A stretch of DNA of 64,000 nucleotides, taken from MGIIa-L3 sp11892u (lineage in GTDB: Archaea > Thermoplasmatota > Poseidoniia > Poseidoniales > Poseidoniaceae). The stretch covers positions 1-64,000 of the forward strand of contig CBFHXB010000008.1 of the NCBI GenBank assembly GCA_965659685.1. The letters run 5' to 3'. Positions 61,989-64,000 of the stretch are shown here, piece by piece; position 1 is the stretch's first letter; every line of letters starts with the position of its first letter. The translations under genes were made by a program, and so were the position numbers. The notes under the pieces are model-generated. The model ran no database searches. It worked only from the letters and a program-made list of their open reading frames with translations, and was not told where the DNA came from.

Positions 61989-62279
61989 TCAGGGTTCGTC
62001 CTTTTCGTGGACCCAAATGAGGTGCCAGCCGAATTCGGTGCGGACAGGGTCGGAGACTTCGCCCACGGGCATGCTCCACACCGCGGTGTCGAAGGGGCGG
62101 ACCATCTGACCGTTGCGGAACCAGCCAAGGTCCCCGTTGTTGCCCTTCGAGGGGCAGCTGGATTTCTTTCGTGCCATCTTTTGGAAGGCCTTGAGCGACG
62201 TGCACTTCTCTCGAATCTGCAAGGCTTCGGCCTTCGAATCGACCAGAATGTGCGACGCATGGGCACGACGGGGCGGCAT
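61989..62279 (-). CDS. Parvulin-type peptidyl-prolyl isomerase
   Basis: A 96-residue single-domain parvulin. HASHILVDSKAEALQI, SSCPSKGNNGDLGWFRNG and EFGWHLIWVHE match the PpiC/rotamase family. It catalyses cis-trans isomerisation of prolyl bonds, probably in the cytoplasm since no signal peptide is seen. ATG 62279 gives the family-like start MPPRRAHASHIL; ATG 62336 would overlap the preceding gene's end. It lies in an operon with the FolB-like gene. Confidence 0.93.
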   Translation of the reverse strand: MPPRRAHASHILVDSKAEALQIREKCTSLKAFQKMARKKSSCPSKGNNGDLGWFRNGQMVRPFDTAVWSMPVGEVSDPVRTEFGWHLIWVHEKDEP

Positions 62280-62317
62280 GAACCGAACCCTGAGGCGGCC
62301 CCCTAAGACCGTGCCGC

Positions 62318-63949
62318 TCAGCCCCACGCGAGCCATCGTAGGTAGGTGCCATACACGGTCACGGAGACGCCAAGGGATTCTGCGTTGAAGCGTGACATGT
62401 CGTCCGCGTAGGTGTGGTACTCGTAGGACCCGCTGCCGTAGCAGACGATGGCGTCCCCTTCCACACCGCCCGGCAGGTCGTAGACGAAGGGGCCGTGGTC
62501 GGAGTTGTAGGGCATGCCCGTCTCGGAGCCTTGCGCGCCGTCAAGCAGCGAGAAACTCACCGAGTAACGCTCGGCCACGTCGGAACGCTCGGTCTGGTAG
62601 AGGGCGTAGATCGCCTGAATGTTCGCAAGGTCTTCGGCGTTGTTGCTGAACATGGAAATGCCGTTGCCTCGGTTTGCATCGATGTCCACGTGGTTCATGT
62701 CGAGGTTGATGTAGAGGCGCAGGTTGCTCGCCAAGACCTGTCCGTTGGCCTGCACGTAGGCCTTCGATCCAAAGAGCCCCTCCTCTTCGCCGCCCCATGT
62801 GCAAAAGCGTAGGGTGCGTTCTGGCGTCCCTTCTGTTTCGGCGATCTTGGCGATTTGCCGCGCCATCTCGAGCACGCTGGCCGTGCCTGAAGTGTCGTCC
62901 ACTGCCCCCGGGCTGTGGTACACCGTGTCGTGGTGGGCGCCGACGATGACCACTTCCGAGGAGGTTCCAGTCATCGTGCCACAGGGCACCTTGACCTCGA
63001 GTTGTCCGTTGTTGGTGACGTCCACGACCATCTCCAACCGCGCACCGTCCTCGGCGAGTTGGCGCATCTGTTGTCCGGTGTTGTTTGACACTGCAAGGAA
63101 GGCGATGTCGGGCAAGGAACCTCCGTTGGCGGCCTTAACGTCGTCCACCAGGACCGTCTTGAAAATCGGCACGCAATCGTCCGCTTCGACCAAGCCACAA
63201 TTGGAGGCGGTGTTGATTCGGATCAGGCCTGCAAGGTCGTTCTGAGCGGCTTTGACGATCAATTCGGTGTTGCCACCGGTCGTTCCACCGCTGTCCACCA
63301 AGCCCACGGCACCTCCGGCCGACGACCACGCGCCATCGTCCGAACCGTCGCCGAGGTCGACCACGGGCATGTCCATGTTGAATTGGACGTCGATGGAGCC
63401 AGAGAATCCCTGGATGACGTAATCGGTCCGGTGCTCAAAGGTGACGATGCGTCCTTGGGCACCGATGTCACCAGGTCCACACGGTTGCACCAGCGGCAAG
63501 GCGCCGGGCGGACACATGCGCAGCGAAGGTTCGCCGTTGATGCTGAACATGTCCACTGGGTAGGAATTCATCTGGGTGGTGTACCCCATGTCGGACAGGT
63601 TTTCGAGGATGCTTTCCGCGGCCGCATGTTCCTCGGCCGTGCCGGACATGCGGCCTTCCCAATCGGGGTGCCCGAGCGCCAGCAGGCCGTTGGCGTAGGC
63701 CTCGGCTTGGTTTGCGTCGTAGTCGATGAGCTGCCAGTTTGGGTCTTTGCCACCGCCAATGACGCCGGTGGTGAAGAGCACCACCGTCAACAGCATCGCC
63801 GCGATGCCGACCGCCACGAATCCCGCCATGGGGACCCCCAACGGCCCTTCTCGCCGCATGAAGGCCTGCAGTCCCCCGGATTCGGTGGGCAACATGTCGA
63901 GGACCTCGGCAGGATCGACCGCGTCCAAGGCCGGGTCCAAATCGCTCAC
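62318..63949 (-). CDS. Membrane-anchored M28-family metallopeptidase
   Basis: A protein of at least 543 residues with a type II membrane anchor (about residues 39-64, FVAVGIAAMLLTVVLF) and a large outer part. A PA-like domain (about 150-310) is inserted before the M28 catalytic core. The two-zinc site is visible: GAHHDTV, GAVDDTSG, GEEEGL, INLDMNHVD and YHTYADD near the end. It is an aminopeptidase that probably degrades external peptides. The annotated GTG start at 63949 is tentative: the frame stays open to the window edge, with plausible protein sequence (ELLERLQSAAVPSPSRS), so the gene may be truncated at 64000. Confidence 0.9.
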   Translation of the reverse strand: MSDLDPALDAVDPAEVLDMLPTESGGLQAFMRREGPLGVPMAGFVAVGIAAMLLTVVLFTTGVIGGGKDPNWQLIDYDANQAEAYANGLLALGHPDWEGRMSGTAEEHAAAESILENLSDMGYTTQMNSYPVDMFSINGEPSLRMCPPGALPLVQPCGPGDIGAQGRIVTFEHRTDYVIQGFSGSIDVQFNMDMPVVDLGDGSDDGAWSSAGGAVGLVDSGGTTGGNTELIVKAAQNDLAGLIRINTASNCGLVEADDCVPIFKTVLVDDVKAANGGSLPDIAFLAVSNNTGQQMRQLAEDGARLEMVVDVTNNGQLEVKVPCGTMTGTSSEVVIVGAHHDTVYHSPGAVDDTSGTASVLEMARQIAKIAETEGTPERTLRFCTWGGEEEGLFGSKAYVQANGQVLASNLRLYINLDMNHVDIDANRGNGISMFSNNAEDLANIQAIYALYQTERSDVAERYSVSFSLLDGAQGSETGMPYNSDHGPFVYDLPGGVEGDAIVCYGSGSYEYHTYADDMSRFNAESLGVSVTVYGTYLRWLAWG

Positions 63950-64000
63950 GCTTCGGGATGGTGAGGGGACGGCGGCGCTTTGGAGCCGCTCGAGGAGTTC

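Overview
The window is a GC-rich, gene-dense stretch of an archaeal chromosome. The gene content is unmistakably archaeal: thermosome, Hef, aIF1, aIF2-beta, aRF1, Trm56, class I LysRS, isolated eukaryote-type ribosomal proteins (eS4, eL19, eL32, probably eL41) and the archaeal S10/spc-type ribosomal operon ending in secY. Four features point by inference to Thermoplasmatota, most likely a marine group II (Poseidoniia)-like lineage: a solitary 16S rRNA gene with no 23S behind it, many secreted or membrane-anchored hydrolases, large surface proteins with immunoglobulin-like repeats, and bacterial-type folate and thiolase enzymes. A run of exactly 100 N inside the 16S gene shows this is a scaffolded draft assembly, probably a metagenome-derived or single-cell genome.

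Layout. 1-17.2 kb: a truncated gene at the left edge, a tiny eL41-like gene followed closely by tRNA-Trp, two TM2-domain membrane proteins, a membrane-anchored subtilisin, an aminotransferase, two membrane proteins of unknown function, a 1117-residue surface protein, the thermosome, an unusual two-gene electron-transfer module (ferredoxin-flavodoxin-SdhB-like fusion plus an HdrB-like CCG protein), and the Hef helicase/nuclease on the minus strand. 17.3-31.8 kb: a continuous ribosomal operon from uL3 to uL15 plus secY, with aIF1 and RNase P Rpp29 embedded; most junctions overlap or are under 20 nt. 31.8-33.6 kb: a structured leader, 16S rRNA, then two hairpins, the second followed by nine T. 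33.6-49.9 kb: mostly metabolic genes (NAD kinase, YjbQ-like protein, hotdog thioesterase, thiolase, TauE/SafE permease, LemA, DHH phosphoesterase, TraB, dihydropteroate synthase, Trm56, carAB, a zinc-ribbon protein). 49.9-64 kb: LysRS, a GfcR-like regulator, aIF2-beta, a carbinolamine dehydratase-[2Fe-2S] fusion, NOG1, UMP kinase, aRF1, ArgRS, a secreted DNase I-like enzyme, small membrane proteins, a FolB-like aldolase, a parvulin and an M28 peptidase.

Expression signals are consistent. Operon-internal genes have a Shine-Dalgarno of the type GAGGTGA about 4-5 nt before the start, complementary to the 16S 3' end seen here (GATCACCTCCT). First genes of transcripts usually lack it and instead have a TATA-like box (commonly TCATA) centred about 25-34 nt upstream of the start codon, which implies leaderless or short-leader mRNAs. 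Several start codons were chosen on this basis.

The most unusual items are: (i) the fusion protein at 11.8 kb, whose SdhB-like part keeps the family fold signatures but has lost the iron-sulfur cysteines, next to an HdrB-like protein with only one intact CCG motif; (ii) a SecY with an extra four-helix N-terminal membrane domain; (iii) eL32 with an N-terminal SAP-like domain; (iv) a pterin dehydratase fused to a thioredoxin-like [2Fe-2S] domain; (v) a 34-bp near-perfect palindrome near 60.5 kb; (vi) the structured long leader of the ribosomal operon.
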